Origin: Ilyomonas sp965277535
Lineage (GTDB): Bacteria; Bacteroidota; Bacteroidia; Chitinophagales; Chitinophagaceae
Direction of reading: 5' to 3'
DNA: 64,000 bases
Assembly (NCBI GenBank): GCA_965277535.1
Contig: OZ255825.1
Location: 2,604,001 to 2,668,000 of the forward strand
The notes beneath the pieces are model-generated. The model was not told the origin of the DNA. It ran no database searches and saw nothing but the letters and a program-made list of their open reading frames with translations. Shown one piece after another: positions 33,019-41,559 of this stretch (positions are counted from its first letter, which is position 1; the number at the start of each line of letters is the position of its first letter). The translations under genes and the position numbers were made by a program.

Positions 33019-33921
33019 ATGGCGTTTATAGATTACTACAAAGTGCTCGGCGTTGATAAAAATGCTTCGGAAGATAACATCAAAAAAGCCTATCGTAAAC
33101 TCGCGCGAAAGCTTCACCCCGACTTGAACCCAAATGATAAAGATGCGAATAAAAAATTCCAGGAAATCAATGAAGCCAATGATGTGTTGAGCGATCCTGA
33201 AAAGCGCAAAAAGTATGATGCTTATGGCGAGAACTGGCAACATGCCGAACAATTTGAACAGGCACAAAAACAACAACAACAACGAGGGCAGCAACAACCG
33301 TTTGGCGAAGGGTTTGAATATAATTATTCAGGCGGCGAAGAAGGCGGCTTCTCCGATTTTTTTGAATCGCTTTTTGGCAACCGCGGCGGCGGTGGACGAA
33401 GGCAGCAAGCCGCTTTTCGCGGACAGGATTACAATGCGGAGCTGCATCTTTCTTTACAACAAGCTTATGCCACGCATCAGCAAACGCTGAATGTAAATGG
33501 CAAAAACGTACGAATCACTGTACCGGCTGGCGTTGCCGATGGTCAGGTAATTAAATTGAAAGGCTACGGTGCGCCCGGCGTAAATGGTGGTCCTGCGGGC
33601 GATTTGTACATTACGTTTGTGATTGCAGATGATCCGGCTTTTAAGCGGCTGGAAAACGATTTGTACACCACCGTCAACATTGATTTGTACACCGCTGTTT
33701 TGGGCGGCGAAGTTACTGTTGATACCTTAAGCGGGAAAGTAAAACTAAAAGTAAAACCCGAAACGCAAAATGGGGCAAAAACAAAACTTAAAGGCAAGGG
33801 TTTTCCGTTGTATAAGAGGGAAGGCGAGTTTGGCGATTTGATCCTTACTTACAACGTAACCATTCCAACCGATTTAACCCAGCAGCAAAAAGATTTATTT
33901 ACCCAATTATCAAAAATGTAA
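33019..33921 (+). CDS. cbpA: DnaJ-class co-chaperone CbpA
   Basis: 300 aa. J-domain at 1-68 with the HPD triad in KLHPDLNPND, then a Gln/Gly-rich linker (about 75-130), and two C-terminal peptide-binding domains (VRITVPAGVADGQVIKLKG and TVDTLSGKVKLKVKPETQNG). No Cys-rich zinc finger, which separates it from DnaJ proper. It stimulates DnaK and in E. coli binds curved DNA. The gene 4 nt downstream is its modulator CbpM, a pairing well known in E. coli and many Bacteroidota. Confidence 0.93.
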   Translation: MAFIDYYKVLGVDKNASEDNIKKAYRKLARKLHPDLNPNDKDANKKFQEINEANDVLSDPEKRKKYDAYGENWQHAEQFEQAQKQQQQRGQQQPFGEGFEYNYSGGEEGGFSDFFESLFGNRGGGGRRQQAAFRGQDYNAELHLSLQQAYATHQQTLNVNGKNVRITVPAGVADGQVIKLKGYGAPGVNGGPAGDLYITFVIADDPAFKRLENDLYTTVNIDLYTAVLGGEVTVDTLSGKVKLKVKPETQNGAKTKLKGKGFPLYKREGEFGDLILTYNVTIPTDLTQQQKDLFTQLSKM

Positions 33922-33925
33922 TGCC

Positions 33926-34216
33926 ATGCAGGAAGATAAAATAACAATGGAAGAATATGCCCAGCAATCGCATACCGACATTCAATTTGTCAACCAGTTG
34001 ACCGAATATGGTTTGATAGAAATTGTGATTGAACAGCAAGTGCATTACATTCCTTCACACCAGTTGCCATTGTTAGAAAAGTATGTACGAATGTACTATG
34101 ACCTCGACATTAATATGGAAGGCATCGAAGCCATCTCTCACCTGTTGCAACGCATAGAAAGGATGCAAAATGAAATGGAAGGGATGAGAAGAAGGTTGCT
34201 GATGTTTAAGATGTAA
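33926..34216 (+). CDS. cbpM: Chaperone modulator CbpM
   Basis: 96 aa, MerR-like fold without a DNA-binding extension. EEYAQQSHTDIQFVNQLTEYGLIEI is the recognisable N-terminal helix-turn-helix-like part (about 9-33), followed by LEKYVRMYYDLDINMEGIEA and a coiled-coil tail with IERMQNEMEGMRRRL. CbpM binds the J-domain of CbpA and inhibits it. It starts 4 nt after the cbpA stop; the pair is convergent with the next gene, 24 bp away. Confidence 0.9.
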   Translation: MQEDKITMEEYAQQSHTDIQFVNQLTEYGLIEIVIEQQVHYIPSHQLPLLEKYVRMYYDLDINMEGIEAISHLLQRIERMQNEMEGMRRRLLMFKM

Positions 34217-34240
34217 CAAAATCTAATACAGGTTTGGATT

Positions 34241-34819
34241 TTATTGCATTTTTATATTCTTAGGGACGTCAAACTCATCTGGCTTAATGATATAATTTTC
34301 ATCTATTGAAGTTGCATATTCATATAGTTGATTCGGAAGTAACTCTTTTTTTAAAATAATACCTTTCCAATACCAAAGTTTTGCGCCGTTCATATCAAAA
34401 ATATCACACTTTCTACCTAACAAAGTGTCTTGTCTAACTTTCTTTGACATACTGCCAAATATTGAATCTTTAGTTTTTTCGTTGAAGAAAAAAATTGTAG
34501 CTCGTTTGTATCCAGTTTGAAGATCTAAATCTACAGAAAAAACAGAATCCATCGTTTGTATGATGAGTTGATTGTAAGTAGTTCTATTGCTAACTAGTTC
34601 TTTAGGCAAGTCAATTTTAGCCGATGTATCAACATAACTTGCACCAATCTCTTTTGCAAGTTTTCCAGAATCACTAAATATCAAAATCTTCGTTCCTTTT
34701 TGAAGACCATTAGAAAAAATATAATCTATTTTACATGACTTAATTTGATACGGTGCTTGCGAGTATCCGATGATTACTTGTCCAAAAAATAAAGCAAAAA
34801 CAAAGCATGTAATTCTCAT
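34241..34819 (-). CDS. Secreted hypothetical protein, possibly GLPGLI-like
   Basis: 192 aa from ATG 34819, which places a signal peptide (MRITCFVFALFFGQVIIGYSQ) at the N-terminus and avoids overlap with rimM; the frame is open to 34894. The remainder alternates short beta strands, with KCDIFDMNGAKLWYWKGIIL in the last third. That sequence plus a following Lys-rich segment resembles the C-terminal region of GLPGLI-type secreted proteins of Bacteroidota, but the match is weak. It is probably periplasmic. No function can be assigned. Confidence 0.55.
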   Translation of the reverse strand: MRITCFVFALFFGQVIIGYSQAPYQIKSCKIDYIFSNGLQKGTKILIFSDSGKLAKEIGASYVDTSAKIDLPKELVSNRTTYNQLIIQTMDSVFSVDLDLQTGYKRATIFFFNEKTKDSIFGSMSKKVRQDTLLGRKCDIFDMNGAKLWYWKGIILKKELLPNQLYEYATSIDENYIIKPDEFDVPKNIKMQ

Positions 34820-34851
34820 ACAGTAGTTTTTAATGAAAGACGTTTCCAAAC

Positions 34852-35364
34852 CTATTGATAAATCTCCAACAAGCCATCGGGAAGTGTTACCCAAATTTCT
34901 TTCTTTTTACGATCAATTTTTTCAACTGTTTCTTCATGCAAAGGAATAAAGGTTTCTTTGTTTTGATAAAGGGTTTTCAATAAAATTTGATGCGGCTGTT
35001 CTATCACTTCCTCAACAATACCAATCATTTGTTTTTGCTCATAAATTGAAAATCCAAGTAAGCCAATGGAAGAAGCTTTTCCGGCTACTTTTTCAAAACC
35101 AGATTGCGTAAGCCAAACATCTTTTCTGATAAAGCGATGAGCTGCTTCTTTTGTAGCAATACCTTCCAGCAAAACATAACTTTCTTTATCGTCTTTTGCT
35201 TTTGCGCTTTTTATAAAATAGGGAAGCAGATTGCCTTTTGTTTCTTCAATAAAAAGGGCTTCGACGTTTTTAAAAGTTGATTTTTTTTCCAAACCATGTT
35301 GCAAAATCAACTCCCCGTTCACGCCAAACGTGGCAACTATTTTTCCAATTTGAACGTAATCCAT
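34852..35364 (-). CDS. rimM: Ribosome maturation factor RimM
   Basis: 170 aa. The N-terminal barrel starts with YVQIGKIVATFGVNGEL, the RimM hallmark (usually G-x-I-x-x-x-HG-x-x-G-x-x-x), and continues LLEGIATKEAAHRFIRKDVWL. The second half is a PRC barrel with LLGFSIYEQKQMIGIVEEV and WVTLPDGLLEIYQ. It assists maturation of the 30S head. The Gly-His of most RimM proteins is Thr-Phe here (ATFGVNGE). The usual neighbours rpsP and trmD are not adjacent. Confidence 0.9.
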   Translation of the reverse strand: MDYVQIGKIVATFGVNGELILQHGLEKKSTFKNVEALFIEETKGNLLPYFIKSAKAKDDKESYVLLEGIATKEAAHRFIRKDVWLTQSGFEKVAGKASSIGLLGFSIYEQKQMIGIVEEVIEQPHQILLKTLYQNKETFIPLHEETVEKIDRKKKEIWVTLPDGLLEIYQ

Positions 35365-35427
35365 TGTTATTGTTTACTGGTTAATTGCAAGAAGACAATT
35401 AACCATTAAAAATTTAAAATATCTCAA

Positions 35428-36240
35428 TCACTTTCCCCATTGCCATTGCAAATACAGAGGAAATGCTTTTGCCCAGGTAGCAACATTGTGCATTCCATCA
35501 GGAAGTTCAACATAGTGAATGTTTTCATCAGCATAACCTTTTTGTTGTAGCTCTTTTATGAGGTCGAGTGTATCTTCAATCGAATCAATAATGCTGTTGT
35601 TATTTCTGTCGGCAAGTTCATCCAAGGCGCCGCATTCAAAAAAGAAACGAAGATGCTGAAAGTAAGGCAGGGCGCGGGTTTGTACATGCATGATTCTATC
35701 GGTATCATCGTTATACAATCTTCCATAGCCTTTGCTTCGCCACCAAAACGAACCACTGAAACAGCCTACACTTACAAAATCTTTTGGATGATTGAGCACA
35801 ATATCCATCGCACTTAATGCACCCAGCGAAAAGCCTGCGAAGGATTTGTTTTTGCACGAAAAATGGACGTACCTGTTTTTTATAAAAGGCAACAATTCCA
35901 GCATTACAAAATCGGTGTACTCTTTCGCTTTGGCACCTTGCCCTTTATAATTTTTTTGTATGATGGTTCCGTATTCATTTTTTCTATCAGTACCGCAATG
36001 AATGCCAACGCACAACAGCGGTTCAATGCCATCGTTGTTATACAGGTTGGAAAGAACTTCGGTAAAAGGCATTAAAGGCAAATCCTGTCCGTCATTAATC
36101 AATAATAAATTGACTTCACTGTTATTGTAGTAAGTGGGTGGAAGGTAAACATCCACCAGCACATCGCGGTTTAAAAAGCGGGAAAAAAGGGCTTCGCTGA
36201 TAACAGAAACATGCGCATCCGTTCTTACATCATTCATCAT
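35428..36240 (-). CDS. Alpha/beta-hydrolase esterase (esterase D-like)
   Basis: 270 aa. Cytoplasmic or secreted status unclear, with no signal peptide. The nucleophile elbow is GFSLGAL (Ser about 138), then an acid in GALDELADR and the catalytic His in PDGMHNVATW near the C-terminus. That is the complete triad of the PF00756 esterase group (siderophore/feruloyl esterases and S-formylglutathione hydrolase relatives). The substrate is unknown. Divergent from the ATP-grasp gene; esterases of this type often travel with ATP-grasp/COG2170 ligases, so it may belong to the same pathway (inference). An ATG one codon later is possible. Confidence 0.8.
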   Translation of the reverse strand: MMNDVRTDAHVSVISEALFSRFLNRDVLVDVYLPPTYYNNSEVNLLLINDGQDLPLMPFTEVLSNLYNNDGIEPLLCVGIHCGTDRKNEYGTIIQKNYKGQGAKAKEYTDFVMLELLPFIKNRYVHFSCKNKSFAGFSLGALSAMDIVLNHPKDFVSVGCFSGSFWWRSKGYGRLYNDDTDRIMHVQTRALPYFQHLRFFFECGALDELADRNNNSIIDSIEDTLDLIKELQQKGYADENIHYVELPDGMHNVATWAKAFPLYLQWQWGK

Positions 36241-36363
36241 ACAAAATTCAAAAATAGTGAAACGACAGTATCACTCTTGCTGAAAAGATGATGCCGGTTT
36301 GAAATTTGTTTTATTACTTTGAGGTGTACCGTTTTATTATTTATCATTTTTCAAAACATAACT

Positions 36364-37320
36364 ATGAAAAAAATCGGGATTTTGTTTGGAAAAGAAAGAA
36401 GCTTTCCGGATGCTTTTGTTGAACGTGTAAACAGCAAACAGGTAAAAGACATTACTGCCGAGCCGGTAAACATCAACAAAGTAGCACAAGGCGAGCCTAC
36501 CGAGTACGCGGTTATCATTGACCGGATTAGCCAGGATGTACCTTTTTACCGCGCTTATTTAAAAAACGCCGCCATTGGTGGCGCCGCTGTTATCAACAAC
36601 CCGTTTTGGTGGAGTGCCGATGAAAAGTTTTTTAATAATGCACTGGCGGTAAACATTAATGTTCCGGTTCCTAAAACGGTTATTCTTCCTTCTTACCAAT
36701 TACCCGATGATACCAGTGGCGAAAGCTTTAGCAATCTTGCTTACCCAATGGATTGGGAAGGCATGTTTAAATACGTTGGCTTTCCGGCTTACATGAAGCC
36801 CTTTGCAGGCGGCGGCTGGAAGAATGTTTATAAACTGAACAGCATTGAAGAGTTTTACGAAAAGCATAAGGAAACCGGACAGTTGGTAATGCTGTTGCAG
36901 GAAGAGATTGTGTTTGAAGAATATTATCGCTGTTATTGCATTGGCGGCAAGCATGTTCGTGTGATGCCGTATGAGCCGCGCAACCCGCATCATATGCGCT
37001 ACCAGGCTTCCTTTGCTCCATCAACTGAACGATTGAAATATTTAGAAGGAATTGTGCTTCGCATCAACCAGTTTTTAGGATACGATTTCAATACGGTTGA
37101 ACTGGCTATGCGTGGCGAAACAGCTTATGCCATTGACTTTTGCAATCCGGCTCCTGATGCCGAACGCGCGAGTGTTGGCGAAGAAAATTTTGAATGGGTG
37201 GTGGAAACCGCAGCCAATTTTGCCATTGAAAAAGCAAAAGACTGGAAGGCGGGAAAAGACAATCTTACATGGGGCGAATTTGTAAAGAGAAGTGCTGCCA
37301 AAAAGAAATTGTATCCGTAA
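36364..37320 (+). CDS. ATP-grasp family ligase
   Basis: 318 aa from ATG 36364; the frame is open to 36319 but the N-terminus MKKIGILFGKERSFP is natural. The pattern FPAYMKPFAGGGWKNVYKLN (about 142-161) supplies the ATP-binding Lys and Gly-rich loop, LLQEEIVFEEYYRCYCIGGK (about 184-203) is the second half of the ATP-grasp core, and YAIDFCNPAPD (about 260-270) gives the metal-binding Asp/Asn. It likely joins a carboxylate to an amine using ATP. It lies near a COG2170 ligase, with Uma2 between them, so it may be part of a small-peptide synthesis set. Confidence 0.85.
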   Translation: MKKIGILFGKERSFPDAFVERVNSKQVKDITAEPVNINKVAQGEPTEYAVIIDRISQDVPFYRAYLKNAAIGGAAVINNPFWWSADEKFFNNALAVNINVPVPKTVILPSYQLPDDTSGESFSNLAYPMDWEGMFKYVGFPAYMKPFAGGGWKNVYKLNSIEEFYEKHKETGQLVMLLQEEIVFEEYYRCYCIGGKHVRVMPYEPRNPHHMRYQASFAPSTERLKYLEGIVLRINQFLGYDFNTVELAMRGETAYAIDFCNPAPDAERASVGEENFEWVVETAANFAIEKAKDWKAGKDNLTWGEFVKRSAAKKKLYP

Positions 37321-37323
37321 TGA

Positions 37324-37416
37324 TTTTTCACCGCAGAGAACAAGAGTTAATGAGGATTCGCGGAAAGAAATTATGCTCTGCGTAAACTCATTTTCCTCCT
37401 TTCTCTGCAGTGAAAT
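37324..37416. repeat. Imperfect inverted repeat of the CACCGCAGAGA type
   Basis: TTTTTCACCGCAGAGAA (37324-37340) is mirrored by TTCTCTGCAGTGAAAT (37401-37416), with a second weaker pairing inside. It fills the gap between the ATP-grasp and Uma2 genes. Hairpins with this CRCCGCAGAGA text recur in many Bacteroidota intergenic regions. Confidence 0.6.
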
Positions 37417-37452
37417 ATTTTCATAAAAAATAGGGCAAAACCAAACATTACT

Positions 37453-38061
37453 ATGTACACACAATACGATGATGATGGCAACGTGCAAATGGTAGAAGAA
37501 CCATCGGCCGATTTGATTTACACGTACGCCGATTACCTGAAGTGGAAATGGGAAGAGCGTGTGGAATTATTTAAAGGAGCCGTTATGAAAATGGCTGCAC
37601 CAAATACGAAACATCAAGTGATTGCAGGAAATCTTTATTTTAAACTGAAAAGTTTTTTAAATGCATTTCCTTGTAAAGTATTCATTGCTCCTTTTGATGT
37701 TCGTCTTCCTGTTCAAAATAAAAAGAAAGACAACCAGATTACTACTGTTGTACAGCCTGATTTGTGCGTGGTTTGCGATGAAACCAAAATTGATGAACGA
37801 GGTTGCCTTGGTGCGCCCGATATTGCAATTGAAATCTTATCACCGGGCAACAACAGAAAGGAATTACATTATAAATTTGATCTGTATAAAGAAGCTGGTG
37901 TGTTAGAATATTGGGTTGTTGTTCCTTCCGTAGAGATGATCATCATCTGGTATTTAGAGGATGGAAAATATGGCAAAAGCAAACCTTATACCAGCGGTCA
38001 AATCATCACAACACCTATTCTTTCAGGCCTGGAAATCAATACAACTGACATTTTTAATTAA
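37453..38061 (+). CDS. Uma2 family (PD-(D/E)xK nuclease-like) protein
   Basis: 202 aa. YADYLKWKWEERVELFKGAV (about 26-45), HQVIAGNLYFKLKSFL, QPDLCVVCDE (about 97-106) and DIAIEILSPGNNRKELHYKFDLY-like text (DIAIEILSPGNNRKEL, about 120-135) match the Uma2/DUF820 fold, whose PD...ExL core resembles restriction endonucleases. Members are widespread in Bacteroidota and Cyanobacteria but their targets are unknown. It starts 132 nt after the ATP-grasp gene and ends 6 nt before ybdK, so it is probably co-transcribed with the ligases. Confidence 0.88.
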   Translation: MYTQYDDDGNVQMVEEPSADLIYTYADYLKWKWEERVELFKGAVMKMAAPNTKHQVIAGNLYFKLKSFLNAFPCKVFIAPFDVRLPVQNKKKDNQITTVVQPDLCVVCDETKIDERGCLGAPDIAIEILSPGNNRKELHYKFDLYKEAGVLEYWVVVPSVEMIIIWYLEDGKYGKSKPYTSGQIITTPILSGLEINTTDIFN

Positions 38062-38067
38062 ACACCT

Positions 38068-39186
38068 ATGGGGCATCTAAACTTTAATCATTTTACGCTT
38101 GGCGTTGAAGAAGAATACATGGTCATCGACCCCGAAACACGCGAGCTGATAAGCCATGAGCAAAAAATTGTTACCGAAGGGCATAAAGTTTTAAAAGACA
38201 AAGTAAAAGCCGAAATGCACCAGGCTGTGGTGGAAGTGGGCACCGACATTTGTGCGAACATTGAAGAAGCATACCGCGATGTGTCAACCCTGCGAACAAC
38301 CATTTCACAAATTGCAGGCGACCTTGGCTTTTGGATGGGCGCTTCGGGCACGCACCCTTTCAGCAATTGGCAAAGTCAACTCATCACCGACCATGCGCGA
38401 TACAACCAGATTGTAAACGAATTGCAGGAAGCGGCACGCAGCAATTTGATTTTTGGTTTGCATGTGCATGTAGGCATGGAAGACCGCAAAATGGCGATTC
38501 ACATTGCCAATTCGGCGCGGTATTTTTTGCCGCATGTGTATGCACTCAGCACCAATTCGCCATTTTGGGAAGGCAGGGTAACGGGCTACAAATCGTTTCG
38601 TACCAAAGTGTTTGATAAATTCCCGCGAACCGGCATCCCCGATTATTTTGAAAGCATCGAAGCCTACGACAGCTTTGTAAATCTTCTCATTAAAACAAAC
38701 TGTATTGACAATGCAAAAAAGATATGGTGGGATTTGCGCGTGCATCCGTTTTTTAATACGGTTGAATTTCGCATTTGCGATGTGCCGATGACCATTGCAG
38801 AAACCATTGCTATTGCTGCTTTGTTTCAGGCCATCTGCGCAAAACTGTACAAGCTGCGCAGCCAGAACATGAACTTCATTATGTACAGTCGCGCTTTAAT
38901 TAACGAAAACAAATGGCGCGCCGGCAGGTATGGCATTGACGGAACGCTAATAGATTTTGGAGTAGAACAGGAAATCAACACGAGGGTATTAATTTATGAA
39001 TTGCTGGATTTTGTGGATGATGTGGTTGACCAGTTGGGCAGCCGCAACGCCATCAATTATATTCATAAAATGATTGAAAACGGAACCGGCGCCGACCGGC
39101 AACTGGCGGTGTTTAACGAACGCAAGGATATGAAAGATATTATTGATTATGTGCACAGCCAGTTTTTGGTTGAACCGGCTTTCTGA
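38068..39186 (+). CDS. YbdK-type carboxylate-amine ligase (glutamate-cysteine ligase family 2, COG2170)
   Basis: 372 aa. The N-terminal motif FTLGVEEEYMVIDP (about 9-22), VEVGTDIC (about 54-61), GASGTHPFSNW and LHVHVGMED (about 132-140) are diagnostic for COG2170. TVEFRICDVPMT carries additional active-site acids. E. coli YbdK makes gamma-glutamyl-cysteine slowly in vitro; the physiological reaction of most members is unknown. In this strain it could feed thiol synthesis, but it is 12 kb from the EgtB operon, so I would not assume so. Cytoplasmic. Confidence 0.9.
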   Translation: MGHLNFNHFTLGVEEEYMVIDPETRELISHEQKIVTEGHKVLKDKVKAEMHQAVVEVGTDICANIEEAYRDVSTLRTTISQIAGDLGFWMGASGTHPFSNWQSQLITDHARYNQIVNELQEAARSNLIFGLHVHVGMEDRKMAIHIANSARYFLPHVYALSTNSPFWEGRVTGYKSFRTKVFDKFPRTGIPDYFESIEAYDSFVNLLIKTNCIDNAKKIWWDLRVHPFFNTVEFRICDVPMTIAETIAIAALFQAICAKLYKLRSQNMNFIMYSRALINENKWRAGRYGIDGTLIDFGVEQEINTRVLIYELLDFVDDVVDQLGSRNAINYIHKMIENGTGADRQLAVFNERKDMKDIIDYVHSQFLVEPAF

Positions 39187-39238
39187 TTGGTTACATCGCT
39201 TGTGTTGATTTTACTTTAGTGTAGAATGATTAAGCGAT

Positions 39239-39462
39239 GCCGTCATTCCGCAATTGCCCTCGACACGAACTCGAACCTTCATCGTAATAACGAGGGCTTT
39301 GTGCGGAATCTGCTCTTACGAATTTGAAGAAGTTATTATGTTGTAAACATGTTCGTTTCATTCCAACATCTTTCTTATTCCATCATCAGATTCCGCACAA
39401 AGCCCTCGCTAATTTGATTATAACTTTTATCATCGTGTTGAGGGCAATTGCGGAATGACGGC
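39239..39462. repeat. 224-bp nested palindromic element, copy 1
   Basis: Outer arms 39239-39268 and 39433-39462 (30 bp, one mismatch) start GCCGTCATTCCGCAATTG. Inner arms 39291-39312 and 39387-39408 (22 bp, perfect) read CGAGGGCTTTGTGCGGAATC onward. A second copy with the same terminal text lies at 61893-62112. No reading frame inside. It fills the 326-bp gap between ybdK and the trehalase gene. Confidence 0.85.
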
Positions 39463-39512
39463 GACACGTTTTTAGAATGAATCATTACTATAATCCTAAA
39501 AGTAACTGCAAC

Positions 39513-41069
39513 ATGAGAAAATGGATTTTTGTTTTTGCCTCTTTTTGTTTTGCCTCTTTTTCCTACGCACAACTCCCGCAAACGCCTGATAAAATTTACG
39601 GCGAATTGTTTATTGATGTACAGATGAACAAAGTGTTTCCTGACAATAAAACTTTCGTTGACTGCATTCCGAAGCGCGATCCAAAAGCCATCGTTGCCGA
39701 TTATGTAAAAGAAAAAAAAGACTCTTCATCATCTTCTTTTCTCCTTCACTTTGTCGAAACAAATTTCCAGGTTCCGGTGAGCGTTACCGGCAATTACCAA
39801 TCAAACAAAAACGAAAGCGTTGTTACGCACATTAAACAGTTGTGGAACGTGCTGAAACGCAATCCTGACAAAGAAGTGGAAGGCAGTTCGTTACTGCCGC
39901 TACCGTATTCTTACATTGTTCCGGGCGGGCGTTTTCGCGAAATTTATTATTGGGATTCTTACTTTACCATGTTGGGCTTGGAGGAAAGCGGCGAATACGA
40001 AACGATGGAAAACATGATTAAAAATTTCGCTTACATGCTTGCTACTTACGGGCACATTCCCAATGGCAACCGCACGTATTATTTAAGCCGCTCGCAGCCG
40101 CCTTATTTTTCAATGATGCTTGATTTACTGGCAAAACAAAAAGGCAGTGAAGTATATGCCATTTATCAAAATGCTTTGTTGAAAGAATACGATTATTACA
40201 TGGATAAAACGGCAGCCACAAAGCATGTAGTAACAATGCAGGACGGCAGCATCTTAAACCGCTATTGGGATGCTGATGTGCGCCCGCGACAGGAATCGTT
40301 TGTGCAGGATTCAACACTGGGAATTGGCTACAAAGGAAACCTTCCCATGCTGTATAAAAACCTGCGTTCCGGCGCAGAAAGCGGCATTGATTTTAGCAGC
40401 CGCTGGTTTGCCGATGGCGAACATTTGAACACCATCCATGTTACCGATTTTATCCCGGTTGATTTGAATGGTTTGCTTTATCATCTTGAACTTACACTTG
40501 CCAAATCGTTCAAAGAAACCGGCAATTTGATAAAAGAAAAATATTACAACACGCTTGCCGCAAGGCGCAAAGCTGCTATCAACAAATACTGCTGGGATGC
40601 CAAAACGGGCTGGTATTACGATTATGATATTATGGCAAAAACAAAAAGCCCTAAAGTTACTATCCTGGGTATTTCGCCCCTGTTCTTTCATGTTGCTTCA
40701 AACGCGCAAGCTAAGCAGGCATCGGCTTTTGCAAAAAGTAAATTGCTTAAAAACGGTGGCTTTGTTACCACATTAAAAAATACGGGCGAGCAATGGGATG
40801 CGCCCAATGGCTGGGCGCCGCTGGAGTGGATTAGCATTAAAGGTTTGGAAGACTATGGCGAACACACATTGGCAGAAGAAGCCGCCAAACGCTGGGCGAA
40901 ACTCAACATTAAAGTGTTTCATAACACCGGAAAGATGATGGAGAAATACAACGTGGTGGATGCAAGCCTGGAAGGCGGTGGCGGTGAATATGCTTCGCAG
41001 GATGGCTTTGGCTGGACCAACGGCGTGCTGTTGAAGCTGATGAAAGTTTATAATATTAAAGAAGAGTAA
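39513..41069 (+). CDS. treA: Alpha,alpha-trehalase (GH37), secreted
   Basis: 518 aa from ATG 39513, which begins a clear signal peptide (MRKWIFVFASFCFASFSYAQ); an upstream ATG at 39477 only adds polar residues. Both GH37 signatures are present: PGGRFREIYYWDSYFTMLGL (about 133-152) and QWDAPNGWAPLEW (about 425-437). It splits trehalose to two glucose units in the periplasm. The rest of the family landmarks (DYYMDKTAATK, RYWDADVRPRQESF) are intact, so it should be active. No trehalose transporter lies next to it. Confidence 0.95.
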   Translation: MRKWIFVFASFCFASFSYAQLPQTPDKIYGELFIDVQMNKVFPDNKTFVDCIPKRDPKAIVADYVKEKKDSSSSSFLLHFVETNFQVPVSVTGNYQSNKNESVVTHIKQLWNVLKRNPDKEVEGSSLLPLPYSYIVPGGRFREIYYWDSYFTMLGLEESGEYETMENMIKNFAYMLATYGHIPNGNRTYYLSRSQPPYFSMMLDLLAKQKGSEVYAIYQNALLKEYDYYMDKTAATKHVVTMQDGSILNRYWDADVRPRQESFVQDSTLGIGYKGNLPMLYKNLRSGAESGIDFSSRWFADGEHLNTIHVTDFIPVDLNGLLYHLELTLAKSFKETGNLIKEKYYNTLAARRKAAINKYCWDAKTGWYYDYDIMAKTKSPKVTILGISPLFFHVASNAQAKQASAFAKSKLLKNGGFVTTLKNTGEQWDAPNGWAPLEWISIKGLEDYGEHTLAEEAAKRWAKLNIKVFHNTGKMMEKYNVVDASLEGGGGEYASQDGFGWTNGVLLKLMKVYNIKEE

Positions 41070-41559
41070 TTAACAGCCTTATGCTACAAGTTGCAAGCTA
41101 TAAGCTTTGGGCAGCAAAGATAGCAGGTTGGGAAAAGGGTTTGTTTTTGCCCTGATTTCAGTACCAGGAATGTTATAAAAATCAAAGACTCCACCGATTG
41201 AGGTGGAGTCTTTGTTATGTTCATAGCAATCGGAGAGACCTGTCGGATATGTTTTGAAACATTGATTGTTTTAAAACGGGGTAAAAGTAAAGGTTATTAC
41301 TTATCTCTCAAACTCCGTTGCCAATTGTCAAATGTAAAACGTTATGTTACTTGAAAAATATCTGATAATTGCAATGATTACTTTAAAGATATTCAATGGT
41401 TAAACGATTTTATTTTATTGTTTCAAAACAGAAATTCCAATAATTTATAATTTAGCCATTTAGTTCTTACTTAAGACTTTATAATCAAAATGAATGCAGA
41501 GCTTGCTTACAAAACGCCATTTTGTTTTTACATAAAATAATTATGGTTGCTGTGCATCA
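41070..41559. other. 490-bp intergenic region after the trehalase gene
   Basis: Holds a strong hairpin (41184-41213) but no plausible gene. The second half is AT-rich. Both flanking genes converge here. Confidence 0.5.
41184..41213. terminator. Hairpin terminator between convergent genes
   Basis: AAAGACTCCACC (41184-41195) and GGTGGAGTCTTT (41202-41213) form a perfect 12-bp stem with a 6-nt loop. A-rich and T-rich ends give a terminator shape in both directions. Confidence 0.7.
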
